Assembly (NCBI GenBank): GCA_003250355.1 | Contig: QKGS01000077.1 | Location: 1-64,000, forward strand | DNA from: Bacteroidota bacterium | GTDB lineage: Bacteria; Bacteroidota; Bacteroidia; Bacteroidales; SZUA-534 | Direction of reading: 5' to 3' | DNA: 64,000 bases | Shown here: in pieces, positions 1-9,973 of the stretch | Numbering within the stretch: position 1 is the stretch's first letter | Layout of the letters: each line of letters begins with the position of its first letter | Notes under the pieces: generated by a model | What the model was told of the DNA's origin: nothing | Database searches by the model: none | The model's input: the letters and a program-made list of their open reading frames with translations, nothing else | Translations under genes and position numbers: made by a program

Positions 1-785
1 TCTAAAACGGTACGCAGCGGCCTTTGTCCAAATGGGGTATTGATCAAATCAACAATCGTATTGGCTATTTCTACGGGATTAGGAGCAATGCCTTGTTCAA
101 TTTGCATGAGGCGGTTGGCTTCAAAATCCTGTAACATACCTATCACCATACTGTATTGACTCATAATGGCATCATTAGTAACAGCCGGAGAAAACTCCTT
201 TGTGCGGTTAAAGATATTGGTGGTAGGGTATAATCCAGGTTCAATAATGACCGAGTCAATTCCAACCCCGTTCAGCTCGTATCGCCAGCATTCTGCCATG
301 GCTTCCAGTGCAGCTTTTGAGGCAGAATAAGTACTCCATGCCGGAAAATACAGGCGACCAAGTATACTGGAAACATTGATGATTAACCCCGATTTTTGAT
401 TGCGCATAACCGGAATTACTTTGTTGGTAAGATTGTAAACGCCAAAAACATTTACTTCGAACATACGTTCCATTTCTCCATTGGTGTGCAGTTCGCTCAG
501 TCCGATGCCCGCCGAACCCGCATTGTTAATCAGTACATCAATGTGGCCTTCTTTGGCTACTATTTTATCTACTGTACTATCGAGTGATATAACGTTGGTT
601 ACATCGAGGTCGCACACGGTAATGTTTTCAATGGCGGAAAGCTCTTCGCACCGGTCTTTGTTACTTTCTTTGGTATTACGCATGCCGGCATAAACCTTAT
701 TCCCTTTGGCGGCAAGCTCCCTGGCTGTTAAATACCCAAAGCCGTTGCTTGTACCCGTTATCAATACTACTTGTTGCTTGTTCAT
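1..785 (-). CDS. SDR-family oxidoreductase (3' end outside window)
   Basis: The reading frame starts at ATG 785 and stays open to the window edge, so at least 261 residues are present and the C-terminus is missing. It is a classical short-chain dehydrogenase: the N-terminal nucleotide-binding motif reads TGTSNGFG, the NNAG motif follows at about residue 90, and the catalytic Tyr-Lys pair lies in YSASK after an INVSS strand carrying the active-site Ser. Such enzymes use NAD(P)H on alcohols or ketones; the substrate cannot be told. It lies 6 bases after the flavodoxin gene on the same strand, so the two are probably co-transcribed and may form a small redox unit. Confidence 0.85.
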   Translation of the reverse strand, partial: MNKQQVVLITGTSNGFGYLTARELAAKGNKVYAGMRNTKESNKDRCEELSAIENITVCDLDVTNVISLDSTVDKIVAKEGHIDVLINNAGSAGIGLSELHTNGEMERMFEVNVFGVYNLTNKVIPVMRNQKSGLIINVSSILGRLYFPAWSTYSASKAALEAMAECWRYELNGVGIDSVIIEPGLYPTTNIFNRTKEFSPAVTNDAIMSQYSMVIGMLQDFEANRLMQIEQGIAPNPVEIANTIVDLINTPFGQRPLRTVL

Positions 786-791
786 TTTTTA

Positions 792-1328
792 TTAAGCTGT
801 TTTAGAATAAGTATTTGCTTTTAATTTCTTGCACACATCATTTGCCAGCATCATTGCTGTTTTGTCTGTTATTTTTAGATTATCAATTTCGCTCTTCTTT
901 ACTTTGATGTCATTTGAGAACAGATCTTTCAAGAATAATTTTACCACGGCTTCGGGAGCTTTACCTGCCCGTCTTTCCAATTCTTCTTCAATTTTAGGAT
1001 TATCGTCGTGTGTACCTGCACATAAGGTTACAAATGAATAGGGACCAATAACTGAATGATAGCTTTTAAAGACGGCTCTGAAAGGCGATGCAATTTTACC
1101 TATCCATACAGGACCAATCAATACAACGTGGTCGTATTTACCGACAAAAAAATCAAAATCCTGTATTTGCGGAGTGCTGTTAAACAAGACATCAAAAATG
1201 ATGGTTCCGATATTGCGTTTTTTTATCTCCCTGATGGGGAAAAAATCGGCTTCCAGCTGATTGGTAATGCATTTTGCCAGTTTTGCATTATTTCCTGTGT
1301 GTGAATAAGATAATACCAGTGTCTTCAT
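792..1328 (-). CDS. Flavodoxin-like protein
   Basis: A 178-residue protein beginning MKTLVLSYSHTGNNAKLA. The beta-strand followed by SHTGN resembles the FMN-phosphate loop of flavodoxins, and VVLIGPVWIGKIASPFRAVF resembles the second flavin-contact loop. The length fits a single flavodoxin fold and the family carries electrons at low potential. An upstream TTG at 1391 keeps the frame open but would add an unrelated hydrophobic stretch, so ATG 1328 is preferred. The SDR gene follows 6 bases downstream. The redox partner is unknown. It could also be a flavodoxin-fold quinone or FMN reductase. Confidence 0.8.
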   Translation of the reverse strand: MKTLVLSYSHTGNNAKLAKCITNQLEADFFPIREIKKRNIGTIIFDVLFNSTPQIQDFDFFVGKYDHVVLIGPVWIGKIASPFRAVFKSYHSVIGPYSFVTLCAGTHDDNPKIEEELERRAGKAPEAVVKLFLKDLFSNDIKVKKSEIDNLKITDKTAMMLANDVCKKLKANTYSKTA

Positions 1329-1565
1329 AATTCTAGTTTTATTTGACAAAACTAGTATGAAGAACCAATTGGGTATTTTGACAAAAGTCAAAAAATGGAT
1401 TTAATAAACAATAAATTATACAATCAGAAGAATGGATGGCAAAAACAATATTCCTCTACTTTATATTCAAAGTCTTCACCATTACCAAAATTAGGGTACA
1501 CATAAATAAAGTCGTTTTACATAGCTTCATTTATTTTACTATTTTTATGTTACAAAAAAGTAAAT

Positions 1566-4500
1566 ATGCGATTAATACTATTTATACTTCTTGCAACATT
1601 TCACCTCATTTCTATTTCACAGGAATATACCTTTGAACGTATAAATTCAAGTCACGGCTTATCGCAAAATAATGTCGTTGATATATTTCAAGACAGCAAA
1701 GGGTTTTTATGGATAGCTACACATGAAGGGATGAACCGTTACGATGGTCTCGAATTTAAAGTTTACTCCATTTCCGAAACCGACACCAACTCTATTAGTA
1801 GTAATTTAACAAGCAAATTTACTGAAGATACCAACGGAAATATATGGGTATCAACCCTCGACAATGGAATATGCCGGTTCAATCCCGAAACCGAAAAGTT
1901 TACACGGTTCTACAACACCGCACAAAACCCTGATTTACTTAGAACCAACCACACACGAAATATATTTTGCGATTCACTCAACCGAGTATTCGTTGCAACA
2001 CAAACAGGAGTTGACTGTATTATTAACGATAATACCGGCAATTCAAACATTGTACATATCCAAAACCTTTCTGACAGCTTATTACACGGCTCTCTTGCAC
2101 TAGTTACCCGATTTTACCAAAGCCGTTCAGGTAAAATATTGGTTTGTATGTGGGATAAAATATCGTACATTGACTATCCGCAAAACAACTCATATACACC
2201 ACAACTCAAACTGTTTTATAAAAACAAAAATATTCAAAGCATTAATTATATAGCCGATTTTGATAAAGGGTATCTGATAGGACACAATAATGGATTAAGC
2301 TATATAATAGATGACTCTGCATTCTCCGACAAATCAATAATTTCAACTATAAATATAGGCAGAGTAAACAGATTTACAATACTTAACGATGGCAGTATAT
2401 GGGCCGGTAGCGACCAGGGGCTGTTTCGGATTGAATTTAACAACCACAAATTGCATACAACACACCATTTTACAGCCGGCGACAATGAATACAGCATACC
2501 CAACAACAATGTAATATGTGTGGTAAAAGATAACAGCGAAAACTTATGGATAGGTACTAATGGTGGCGGAATATGTAAATTAAGCGCACTTAACCGACAA
2601 TTTAAAACTTATAAATCAACATTAACCCCGGGTAGTTTGAATTGTAATAAAATACTCTCAATGTATGAAGACACTGAAAAAAACCTATGGATAGGAACCG
2701 AAGGTGGCGGGGTAAACTTCTTACCAGCCAATAATAATCCAAATTACAGTTCCGGTTTTAAATACCTCTATAACAATATTGCCAACGAACAACACATTGT
2801 TTACGACTTTTATTCAACCAAACAAAATAACTATGAAATATGGATGGGTACAGCTTATCACTCAAAAATAGCCCGCTTATTTAAAACTAACTCCGATTGG
2901 AAGGTCTCAACAAACTTTTTACCCGAACCCAAAGGGATGGTTTTAGCAATACACATTGATAAAAACAACGCAATATGGTTGGGTACATACTTGTTCGGAT
3001 TACAAAAAATTGTATACAGCAACGGCTCGTACAAGTCGTATTACTACACTACCCACAACAGTAATTTATGCTCAAATACCATCAGAAGTTTTTGCGAAGA
3101 TACCAAAGGACGACTTTGGATAGCCACTTCAAACGGTATTGCTGTTCTCGACAGTATTGAAATGAAAAAAGCAAACCCAGAGTTTCATATTTTCAAAAAT
3201 ATATTTAATGATTTTACATCGGTAAGTTACAACTATATTTTTCGAATAGTTGAAGCCGGCAACAGCAATATATGGTTTGGTACTATGGGAGGCGGACTCA
3301 ACAAATACGTTGAAGGGTCAGAATTATTAAACGGTACATTTATACACTTTACAACCAAAAACGGACTGGCAAATAATTCGGTAAAAGAAATTATTATTGA
3401 CAATGATGAAAATTTATGGTTAGGTACAAACAAAGGATTAACACGCTTCAACCCTGATACATACAAAATTCGAAACTTTAACCATAAAGACGGTTTACAA
3501 AGCCTCGAATTTGTTGAACTTGCCGGTTGCAAAAGAGCCGATGGCGAAATACTAATGGGTGGAGTTAATGGGTTTAATGCATTTTACCCAAATGAAATTG
3601 AAGAAGATACAACACCTCCAATTGTATTTTTTACTAAACTTGAAATAGCCAATAAAGAGATTAAATACAATGAACCTGTAAATAACGATATTATCCTTAC
3701 AAAGCCTCTCAATATTACCAATGAAATTGTACTCCGCCATACCGATAATAACTTTACTATTCACTTTGTGGCATTACACCTGGCGAACCCCGAATACAAC
3801 CAATATAAATATATGCTCGAAGGTTACGATAAGGAGTGGATTACAACATCGGCAAAAACCCGATTTGCCAAATATACCAACCTCAAACAGGGAGAATACA
3901 TATTTAAAGTAACTGCTGCAAACAGCGACGGATACTGGATGCATACACCTCGATTTGTGAAAATAATTATAAAACCACCTCTCTATAAAACCACTCTTTT
4001 CAAAATATTGACAATTGTTTCACTAATGATTGTAGTTACTTCTTTGCTACTACTCAGACTATATATAACCAGAAAACAAAAAAAAGAACTTGAAAGTATT
4101 GTTACCGAAAGAACTACCGAATTAATGGAGCAAAACATTAGGTTAGAAGAGAGTAAAGAAGAGATAATGGTACAAAAAGAAGAACTTGAATTTCATAAAT
4201 ACAATCTGGAAACCATTGTTAACAAAAGAACCGATGCTCTGAAAAAGGCACTTGAATCGGCAAAGCTTGCCGATGAACTAAAATCGGCATTTTTAGCAAA
4301 TATGTCGCATGAAATTCGTACACCCATGAATGCCATTATAGGGTTCTCAGGTTTGTTAGATAACAAAGAATTTTCAAAAACAGAGAAGAGCAATTTCATA
4401 AACCTTATACAATCAAATGCCCAAAAACTACTTATGCTTATTGATGATATTCTTTCAATAAGCCTTATAGAATCGAATCAGTTGAAAGTGAATATGTCGG

Positions 4501-4976
4501 AGTTCAATATAATTACGCTGCTGCAAAACAGCCTTGAAACCGCAAAAATTAACTTAAACGGAAAAGGACTTACTTTGATTTTCGATAACAATACCCATAC
4601 CGATAATATTATTATAAAAACCGATGAATTACGTATAAATCAAATTGTTACCAACCTGCTAGACAATGCAATAAAATTTACCGCTCATGGCAATATTACC
4701 CTAAAGGCTAGGTTCAATAACCATAATAACTTAATTATTTCGGTTGCCGATACCGGCATAGGAATTGCTCCCCACGATATTGAAAAAATATTTGAACGTT
4801 TCAATAAACTCGATAATAGCGGTTCTCCTTCCAATTCGGGCGTAGGATTAGGCCTGTCAATATCACACAAACTTGCTCAAAAACTCGATTTGAAATTATC
4901 GGTTGCATCGGAATTAAATAAAGGGTCAGAATTTTTATTGGAAATACCTGCCCAAAAGGTTATTATACAACAATAA
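1566..4976 (+). CDS. Two-component sensor histidine kinase with Reg_prop beta-propeller
   Basis: 1136 residues with an N-terminal signal sequence. Repeated propeller motifs of the type LWIGTNGGG / [10 protein letters not shown] fill about residues 20-690, followed by a Y_Y_Y domain ([11 protein letters not shown]) and one membrane span near 805-835. A coiled coil (about 840-900) leads to HisKA with phospho-acceptor His915 in [13 protein letters not shown]. The ATPase domain carries the N box ([15 protein letters not shown]), DTGIGIA and GVGLGLSI. This is the periplasmic-sensor layout of Bacteroidota hybrid systems, but it stops after the kinase: there is no receiver or AraC-type domain, so it must act on a separate regulator. 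No cognate regulator is adjacent. The ligand is unknown. Confidence 0.92.
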   Translation: MRLILFILLATFHLISISQEYTFERINSSHGLSQNNVVDIFQDSKGFLWIATHEGMNRYDGLEFKVYSISETDTNSISSNLTSKFTEDTNGNIWVSTLDNGICRFNPETEKFTRFYNTAQNPDLLRTNHTRNIFCDSLNRVFVATQTGVDCIINDNTGNSNIVHIQNLSDSLLHGSLALVTRFYQSRSGKILVCMWDKISYIDYPQNNSYTPQLKLFYKNKNIQSINYIADFDKGYLIGHNNGLSYIIDDSAFSDKSIISTINIGRVNRFTILNDGSIWAGSDQGLFRIEFNNHKLHTTHHFTAGDNEYSIPNNNVICVVKDNSENLWIGTNGGGICKLSALNRQFKTYKSTLTPGSLNCNKILSMYEDTEKNLWIGTEGGGVNFLPANNNPNYSSGFKYLYNNIANEQHIVYDFYSTKQNNYEIWMGTAYHSKIARLFKTNSDWKVSTNFLPEPKGMVLAIHIDKNNAIWLGTYLFGLQKIVYSNGSYKSYYYTTHNSNLCSNTIRSFCEDTKGRLWIATSNGIAVLDSIEMKKANPEFHIFKNIFNDFTSVSYNYIFRIVEAGNSNIWFGTMGGGLNKYVEGSELLNGTFIHFTTKNGLANNSVKEIIIDNDENLWLGTNKGLTRFNPDTYKIRNFNHKDGLQSLEFVELAGCKRADGEILMGGVNGFNAFYPNEIEEDTTPPIVFFTKLEIANKEIKYNEPVNNDIILTKPLNITNEIVLRHTDNNFTIHFVALHLANPEYNQYKYMLEGYDKEWITTSAKTRFAKYTNLKQGEYIFKVTAANSDGYWMHTPRFVKIIIKPPLYKTTLFKILTIVSLMIVVTSLLLLRLYITRKQKKELESIVTERTTELMEQNIRLEESKEEIMVQKEELEFHKYNLETIVNKRTDALKKALESAKLADELKSAFLANMSHEIRTPMNAIIGFSGLLDNKEFSKTEKSNFINLIQSNAQKLLMLIDDILSISLIESNQLKVNMSEFNIITLLQNSLETAKINLNGKGLTLIFDNNTHTDNIIIKTDELRINQIVTNLLDNAIKFTAHGNITLKARFNNHNNLIISVADTGIGIAPHDIEKIFERFNKLDNSGSPSNSGVGLGLSISHKLAQKLDLKLSVASELNKGSEFLLEIPAQKVIIQQ

Positions 4977-4988
4977 TTAAATATTTAT

Positions 4989-5218
4989 CTAAAATATATC
5001 ATCATCAAACCATAAATTATCATCATCATCGAAGTAACTTTCGTCAATAAAAGTTAACAACGATTTATTTGCTTAGTTAAATCATCAACCTGTTGTGTAT
5101 TTCTGTTAAATGCCTTTTGTTGCGATGTTAATTTTTTTACCTCACTATTTTTACCAATCACTAGCTCTTGCTTAACACCTGTGCTATTACCATTAAAACC
5201 AAAATCCTTATTTCTCAT
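4989..5218 (-). pseudogene. Small frameshifted gene with acidic C-terminus
   Basis: On the minus strand an ATG at 5218 opens a 54-codon frame (MRNKDFGFNGNSTGVKQELV...) that stops at 5054. A different frame immediately continues with KSLLTFIDESYFDDDDNLWF and ends at 4989 in an acidic, aromatic tail. Joined by a single frameshift near 5065 the two make a plausible protein of about 76 residues. Either the gene is broken or the shift is a sequencing error. No family is recognised; the acidic tail superficially resembles the C-terminal tail of the chemotaxis receptor at 13.7-15.0 kb. No other gene was found in the 468-base gap between the kinase and the cyd operon. Confidence 0.4.
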
Positions 5219-5397
5219 TATATATTTAAATTACATAAGTAAAAGTGTTTTTTTTTACAAAAACAATATGCATTAAACAATAAAAAACCAACTAAATTGT
5301 AAGTTTCAAAAAAATCTTCAATAACATCTGATTAAAAAACAAAAACTATTCATATCTATTATAAATTACCATCTATGTTAAACAAAATTAAATCCCA

Positions 5398-5427
5398 TTT
5401 GTGATAATAACTGATTTAATAATTTTG
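5398..5427 (+). promoter_or_regulatory. Bacteroidota-type promoter of the cyd operon
   Basis: TTTG at 5398-5401 and TAATTTTG at 5420-5427, 18 bases apart, match the Bacteroidota -33/-7 consensus (TTTG / TAnnTTTG). The expected start of transcription is about 10-15 bases before the ATG at 5445. Confidence 0.65.
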
Positions 5428-5444
5428 CCTACATTAGTAATTAT

Positions 5445-5669
5445 ATGAGTAAACAAAATATATTCCGTAGAGTTTTAGATTTCTACATTACCGGATTTAA
5501 AACCATGACCTGGGGTAAACAGCTCTGGGTTATTATTTTAGTAAAGCTTTTTATTATGTTTGCAGTATTAAAAGCATTCTTTTTTCCTAATTTTCTTAAC
5601 ACCAATTTCGAAACCGATACAGAAAAAAGCAATCATGTAATAGAACAATTAACAAATCCAAATAAATAA
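5445..5669 (+). CDS. Small membrane protein upstream of cydA (DUF4492-like)
   Basis: 74 residues with a basic, aromatic N-terminus (RVLDFYITGFKTMTWGKQLW) and one hydrophobic segment at about 24-45, ending in a polar tail. It stops 3 bases before the cydA start codon, so translation is probably coupled. In Bacteroidota a short protein of this kind (DUF4492) is often encoded directly before cydA. Position, size and the single helix suggest an accessory or assembly subunit of cytochrome bd, comparable in role to CydX, but that role is inference. The family assignment is from memory of gene order and sequence style. Confidence 0.75.
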   Translation: MSKQNIFRRVLDFYITGFKTMTWGKQLWVIILVKLFIMFAVLKAFFFPNFLNTNFETDTEKSNHVIEQLTNPNK

Positions 5670-5672
5670 AAT

Positions 5673-7253
5673 ATGTTAGAAGGAATAGACTTATCGCTGG
5701 TTAACTGGTCGAGAGCACAATTTGCACTTACCGCAATGTATCACTGGCTTTTTGTGCCACTTACTCTGGGGCTGGGTTTTATTATTGCCATTATGGAAAC
5801 CATATACGTACGTACAGGTATACCCGAATGGAAAAAGACCACCAAATTCTGGATGAAACTCTTTGGTATTAACTTCGCCATAGGGGTATCAACAGGTATA
5901 ATACTTGAATTTGAATTTGGAACTAACTGGAGCAACTACTCGTGGTTTGTAGGCGACATATTTGGTGCTCCCCTTGCTATTGAAGGTATTATGGCCTTTT
6001 TTATGGAGAGTACTTTTATAGCCATTATGTTTTTTGGATGGAACAAAGTAAGCAAAAAGTTTCACCTTGCAAGTACATGGCTTACAGCAATAGGTGCTAA
6101 CCTGTCTGCACTATGGATACTTGTTGCCAACAGTTGGATGCAATCGCCCGTAGGTATGCACTTTAACCCCGATACTGCCCGCAACGAAATGGGCAACTTT
6201 TGGGAAGTACTACTGTCGCCCGTAGCCATCAATAAGTTTCTGCATACTGTAACATCGGCTTTTGTGCTGGCTGCTATTTTTGTAATAGGTATTAGTGCCT
6301 GGTTTCTATTACGCAACCGCCATGTGGTATTTAGCAAAAAAAGCATAAAAATAGCTTCCATATTCGGTTTGGCTGCAAGTATATTTTTAGCATGGACAGG
6401 CGATGGCTCGGCATACCAAGTTGCTCAAAAACAACCTATGAAACTAGCTGCCATGGAAGGATTATACCATGGTAAAGAGGGTGCCGGTATTGTTGTAGTT
6501 GGAGCCCTGAACCCAAATAAAGAATACAACAACTCCGATGATGCAATGATTTTTAAAGTTGAAGTGCCCAAAGCATTATCGTTCCTCGGATATCGCAATG
6601 CCGATGCTTTTGTGCCGGGTATTGCCGATATTATAAACGGTGGATATACATACACCGACAAAGAAGGTAACCTGCAAACTGCACTCTCATTCGACGAGAA
6701 AGTAAAACGTGGCAAAATTGCTATTCAGGCTTTAGCCGATTATAAAAAAGCCAAAGATGCCAATAACGATTCTGCTGCTGTTGCAAATAAACGATTACTC
6801 GACAATAACTTTGCATACTTTGGTTACGGATACTTGAACAAACCTGAAAGTATTATCCCTAATGTGCCTCTTACATTCTACAGCTTTCACATAATGGTTG
6901 CCCTTGCCGGTTGGTTTATGGTAATTTTTGCAGGAGCATTATTCTTTTTATGGAAAAACAAACTCGAAAAACAGCGTTTATTCTTACGCCTGTCGTTCCT
7001 GAGCATTCCGCTTGCCTATGTAGCTTCGCAGTGCGGGTGGATAGTTGCCGAAGTAGGACGTCAGCCTTGGGTTATTCAAGACATTATGCCTACCGCCGCA
7101 GCTATTTCACGTATCGATACCACTGCCGTTAAAATAACATTCTTCCTGTTCCTTATTGTTTTTACGGCTCTTATGTTTGCCGAAATAGGAATTTTGCGTA
7201 AGCAAATACGTAAAGGTCCCGATTTAGAAGATGAACCGGAGAAAGCAGTATAA
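5673..7253 (+). CDS. cydA: Cytochrome bd quinol oxidase subunit I
   Basis: 526 residues, multi-span membrane protein. CydA carries hemes b558, b595 and d and oxidises quinol while reducing oxygen to water. Visible signatures are WSRAQFALTAMYHWLFVPLT near the N-terminus, with a heme-ligand candidate His24, then GTNWSNYSWFVGDIFGAPLA, and the C-terminal ASQCGWIVAEVGRQPW and PTAAAISRIDTTAVK. The Q-loop region (about 250-400) is long and divergent from the enterobacterial type, as is usual in this phylum. It is the second gene of the cyd operon and is followed by cydB after 88 bases. Confidence 0.97.
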   Translation: MLEGIDLSLVNWSRAQFALTAMYHWLFVPLTLGLGFIIAIMETIYVRTGIPEWKKTTKFWMKLFGINFAIGVSTGIILEFEFGTNWSNYSWFVGDIFGAPLAIEGIMAFFMESTFIAIMFFGWNKVSKKFHLASTWLTAIGANLSALWILVANSWMQSPVGMHFNPDTARNEMGNFWEVLLSPVAINKFLHTVTSAFVLAAIFVIGISAWFLLRNRHVVFSKKSIKIASIFGLAASIFLAWTGDGSAYQVAQKQPMKLAAMEGLYHGKEGAGIVVVGALNPNKEYNNSDDAMIFKVEVPKALSFLGYRNADAFVPGIADIINGGYTYTDKEGNLQTALSFDEKVKRGKIAIQALADYKKAKDANNDSAAVANKRLLDNNFAYFGYGYLNKPESIIPNVPLTFYSFHIMVALAGWFMVIFAGALFFLWKNKLEKQRLFLRLSFLSIPLAYVASQCGWIVAEVGRQPWVIQDIMPTAAAISRIDTTAVKITFFLFLIVFTALMFAEIGILRKQIRKGPDLEDEPEKAV

Positions 7254-7269
7254 AAAAACGAATACAGAA

Positions 7270-7286
7270 GACCGGAGACCGGAGAC
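7270..7286. repeat. Short tandem repeat (GACCGGA) between cydA and cydB
   Basis: The 7-base unit GACCGGA is repeated 2.4 times in the 88-base cydA-cydB spacer. Its base composition is richer in G and C than the surroundings. No function is evident. Confidence 0.6.
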
Positions 7287-7341
7287 TAAGTATAGGAGAA
7301 TATATATACAAATAAAAAACTAAACGTAAAAACGAATTATT

Positions 7342-8502
7342 ATGGACACTACATACATACTTTTACAACAATACTGGTGGGTACTGGTTTCGCTGCTAGG
7401 CTCAGTACTGGTATTCCTTATGTTTGTTCAAGGCGGACAATCGCTCATATATACCTTAGGCAAAAATGAAGAACAACGAACCTTACTGGTAAATTCACTT
7501 GGTCGTAAATGGGAATTAACATTTACCACACTTGTAACATTCGGCGGGGCATTTTTTGCGTCGTTCCCTCTATTCTACTCTACCAGCTTTGGCGGAGCAT
7601 ACTGGGTGTGGATGGCTATACTGTTCTGCTTTGTACTGCAAGCGGTATCGTACGAGTACCGTACTAAACCAGGCAATGCACTAGGCAAAAAAACTTTCGA
7701 GATATTCCTTTTTACAAACGGCCTTTTGGGAACAATACTGATAGGTACTGCTGTGGGAACATTCTTTAACGGAGCAATGTTTACGGTAAATAAAATGAAC
7801 ATTACCAACCCTGAAAATCCGGTAATATCGCAATGGGCAACACCTTGGCACGGGCTTGAAGCTGTACTCACTTTTCACAACGTGGCTTTAGGGCTGGCTG
7901 TTTTTTTCCTGTCGCGAGTATTGGCTAACCTCTATTTTCTTAACTCTATCGACAATGAGAAACTAACCCAATCGGCAATAAAATCGCTTAAAATAAACAC
8001 CCCGCTATTCCTTTTATTCTTTGTATTCTTTATTATTCGACTGATTACTAAAGATGGTTTTGCACTAACCCCCCAAACAGGCGAAGTATTTATTGAAAAA
8101 TATAAATACCTGCATAACTTTATACAAATGCCCATAGTGCTTATAATGTTTTTAGCGGGGCTTGTTAGTGTTATATGGGGTATTTACGTAAGTGTTTTAT
8201 ATAAAAAATACAATAATCGCGGTATATGGTATTCTGGAATTGGTACTATACTTGCTGTACTCTCTTTATTTCTATTAGCAGGGTTCAATAATACTGCTTA
8301 CTACCCTTCGTTAGTCGATTTACAAAGCTCACTTACTATTTACAACAGTTCATCGAGCAAGTTTACCCTTTCGGTAATGTCAGTGGTTTCTATTCTACTA
8401 CCATTTGTAATAGCATATATAATTATTGCATGGCGGGCTATTAACCGTCGCAAACTAACTACCAATGAGCTGATTGAAGATGACAGCTTACATGTGTATT
8501 AA
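7342..8502 (+). CDS. cydB: Cytochrome bd quinol oxidase subunit II
   Basis: 386 residues with about nine hydrophobic spans. CydB pairs with CydA to form the bd oxidase core in the inner membrane. The N-terminal helix followed by GGQSLIYTLGKNEEQRTLLVNSLGRKWELTFTTLVTFGGAFFASFP is the conserved CydB region of this phylum. It follows DUF4492-cydA and is closed by a hairpin terminator, which completes the operon. Presence of the oxidase implies respiration at low oxygen or oxygen scavenging. Confidence 0.96.
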   Translation: MDTTYILLQQYWWVLVSLLGSVLVFLMFVQGGQSLIYTLGKNEEQRTLLVNSLGRKWELTFTTLVTFGGAFFASFPLFYSTSFGGAYWVWMAILFCFVLQAVSYEYRTKPGNALGKKTFEIFLFTNGLLGTILIGTAVGTFFNGAMFTVNKMNITNPENPVISQWATPWHGLEAVLTFHNVALGLAVFFLSRVLANLYFLNSIDNEKLTQSAIKSLKINTPLFLLFFVFFIIRLITKDGFALTPQTGEVFIEKYKYLHNFIQMPIVLIMFLAGLVSVIWGIYVSVLYKKYNNRGIWYSGIGTILAVLSLFLLAGFNNTAYYPSLVDLQSSLTIYNSSSSKFTLSVMSVVSILLPFVIAYIIIAWRAINRRKLTTNELIEDDSLHVY

Positions 8503-8518
8503 TAAACTCACTTAACAG

Positions 8519-8554
8519 AAAAAGGGTGTCCGATATTTTAGGACACCTTTTTTT
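8519..8554 (+). terminator. Rho-independent terminator after cydB
   Basis: The arms AAAGGGTGTCC and GGACACCTTT enclose a 9-base AT-rich loop and end in a T-run. It lies 17 bases after the cydB stop codon. Confidence 0.85.
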
Positions 8555-8669
8555 ATGATAAACACCCTACAACAAAAAAACATATCCAACTTATATTCAG
8601 CAATATAACAGTAAGGAGAGTAATAATTAATTAATGCTATATTTTTCTGTTATCTTTATTCAAAAATTA

Positions 8670-8677
8670 TATATTTG
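8670..8677 (+). promoter_or_regulatory. -7 box of the polyamine operon
   Basis: TATATTTG matches the Bacteroidota -7 consensus TAnnTTTG; no convincing -33 element lies upstream. It leaves a leader of about 85 bases before the ATG at 8771. The leader holds two short imperfect inverted repeats (8680-8697 and 8697-8722). Confidence 0.45.
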
Positions 8678-8770
8678 CCACAGTATATATCCACTGTTGA
8701 GCCGGCAATATAACGCCCTCAAACCGAGATACATACAAATTATTAACGTTTTAAATTTTTTAGAAAAAAA

Positions 8771-9973
8771 ATGAACAAAGTCCTGATTATCGGAGCCGGA
8801 GGTGTAAGCAACGTAGTAGTGCACAAGTGTGCATCCCTTCCGGAAGTATTTGGTGAGATAGTTTTAGCCTCTCGTACCAAAAGCAAGTGCGATACCATTG
8901 CACAAGGTGTAAAACAACGTTTGAACCGTGACATTATTACCGAGGCACTCAATGCCGATAATGTACAGGAAACGGTTGCCCTTATTAAAAAGCATCAGCC
9001 CAAACTGGTTATTAATGTTGCTCTTCCGTATCAAGATTTAGCCATAATGGATGCCTGTCTTGAAACAGGTGTCGATTATCTCGATACTGCTAACTATGAA
9101 CCAAAAGACGAAGCTAAATTTGAATACAAATGGCAATGGGCTTACCAAGATAAATTTAAAAATGCCGGATTAATGGCACTTCTTGGGTCAGGTTTCGACC
9201 CGGGAGTAACAAACATATTCTGTGCCTATGCCCAGAAACACTTATTCGACGAAATTCACTACGTTGATATTGTTGACTGTAATGGCGGCGACCATGGAAA
9301 AGCATTTGCCACAAACTTTAACCCCGAAATTAACATTCGTGAAATAACTGCTCGCGGACGTTACTGGGAAAATGGCAACTGGGAAAGCACCGACCCCCTT
9401 TCTGTTAATCAGGATTTCGATTTTCCGGGAGTTGGAACACGCAAAATGTATCTAATGTACCACGAAGAACTTGAGTCGCTTTGCCAAAACTTAAAAGGTT
9501 TGAAACGTATCCGTTTTTGGATGACATTCGGTCAAGAATATCTTACTCACTTACGTGTAATGCAAAACATTGGTATTACTCGTATCGATGAGGTAGAATA
9601 CAAAGGACAAAAAATTGTCCCTATTGAGTTCCTTAAAGCACTCCTACCCGACCCCGGTTCATTAGCCGAAAACTATACCGGTAAAACATCAATAGGTTGT
9701 GTTATTGAAGGATTAAAAGACGGCAAAAAAGTTCGTAAATTCATATACAACATTTGCGACCATGCCGAAACATACAAAGAGGTTGGCTCACAAGCTATAT
9801 CGTACACTACCGGTGTTCCGGCTATGATAGGTGCAAAAATGATACTTACAGGCAAATGGAAACAAGCCGGAGTATACAATATAGAGCAACTCGACCCCGA
9901 TCCATTCATGGACGATTTAAATAAGTACGGATTACCTTGGCATATTGAAGAATGGAGCAGTTCGGTAAAATAA
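8771..9973 (+). CDS. Carboxynorspermidine/carboxyspermidine dehydrogenase (saccharopine dehydrogenase fold)
   Basis: 400 residues. The N-terminus VLIIGAGGVSNVVVHKCA is a Rossmann nucleotide site, and the rest follows the saccharopine dehydrogenase-like family (GSGFDPGVTNIFCAYAQK, VDIVDCNGGDHGKAFATNF). In this family the enzyme reductively condenses aspartate semialdehyde with putrescine or diaminopropane using NADPH, giving carboxyspermidine or carboxynorspermidine. The assignment is strengthened by the next gene, the matching decarboxylase, whose start lies inside this gene (22-base overlap). It therefore probably starts the spermidine route of the cell. Confidence 0.9.
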   Translation: MNKVLIIGAGGVSNVVVHKCASLPEVFGEIVLASRTKSKCDTIAQGVKQRLNRDIITEALNADNVQETVALIKKHQPKLVINVALPYQDLAIMDACLETGVDYLDTANYEPKDEAKFEYKWQWAYQDKFKNAGLMALLGSGFDPGVTNIFCAYAQKHLFDEIHYVDIVDCNGGDHGKAFATNFNPEINIREITARGRYWENGNWESTDPLSVNQDFDFPGVGTRKMYLMYHEELESLCQNLKGLKRIRFWMTFGQEYLTHLRVMQNIGITRIDEVEYKGQKIVPIEFLKALLPDPGSLAENYTGKTSIGCVIEGLKDGKKVRKFIYNICDHAETYKEVGSQAISYTTGVPAMIGAKMILTGKWKQAGVYNIEQLDPDPFMDDLNKYGLPWHIEEWSSSVK

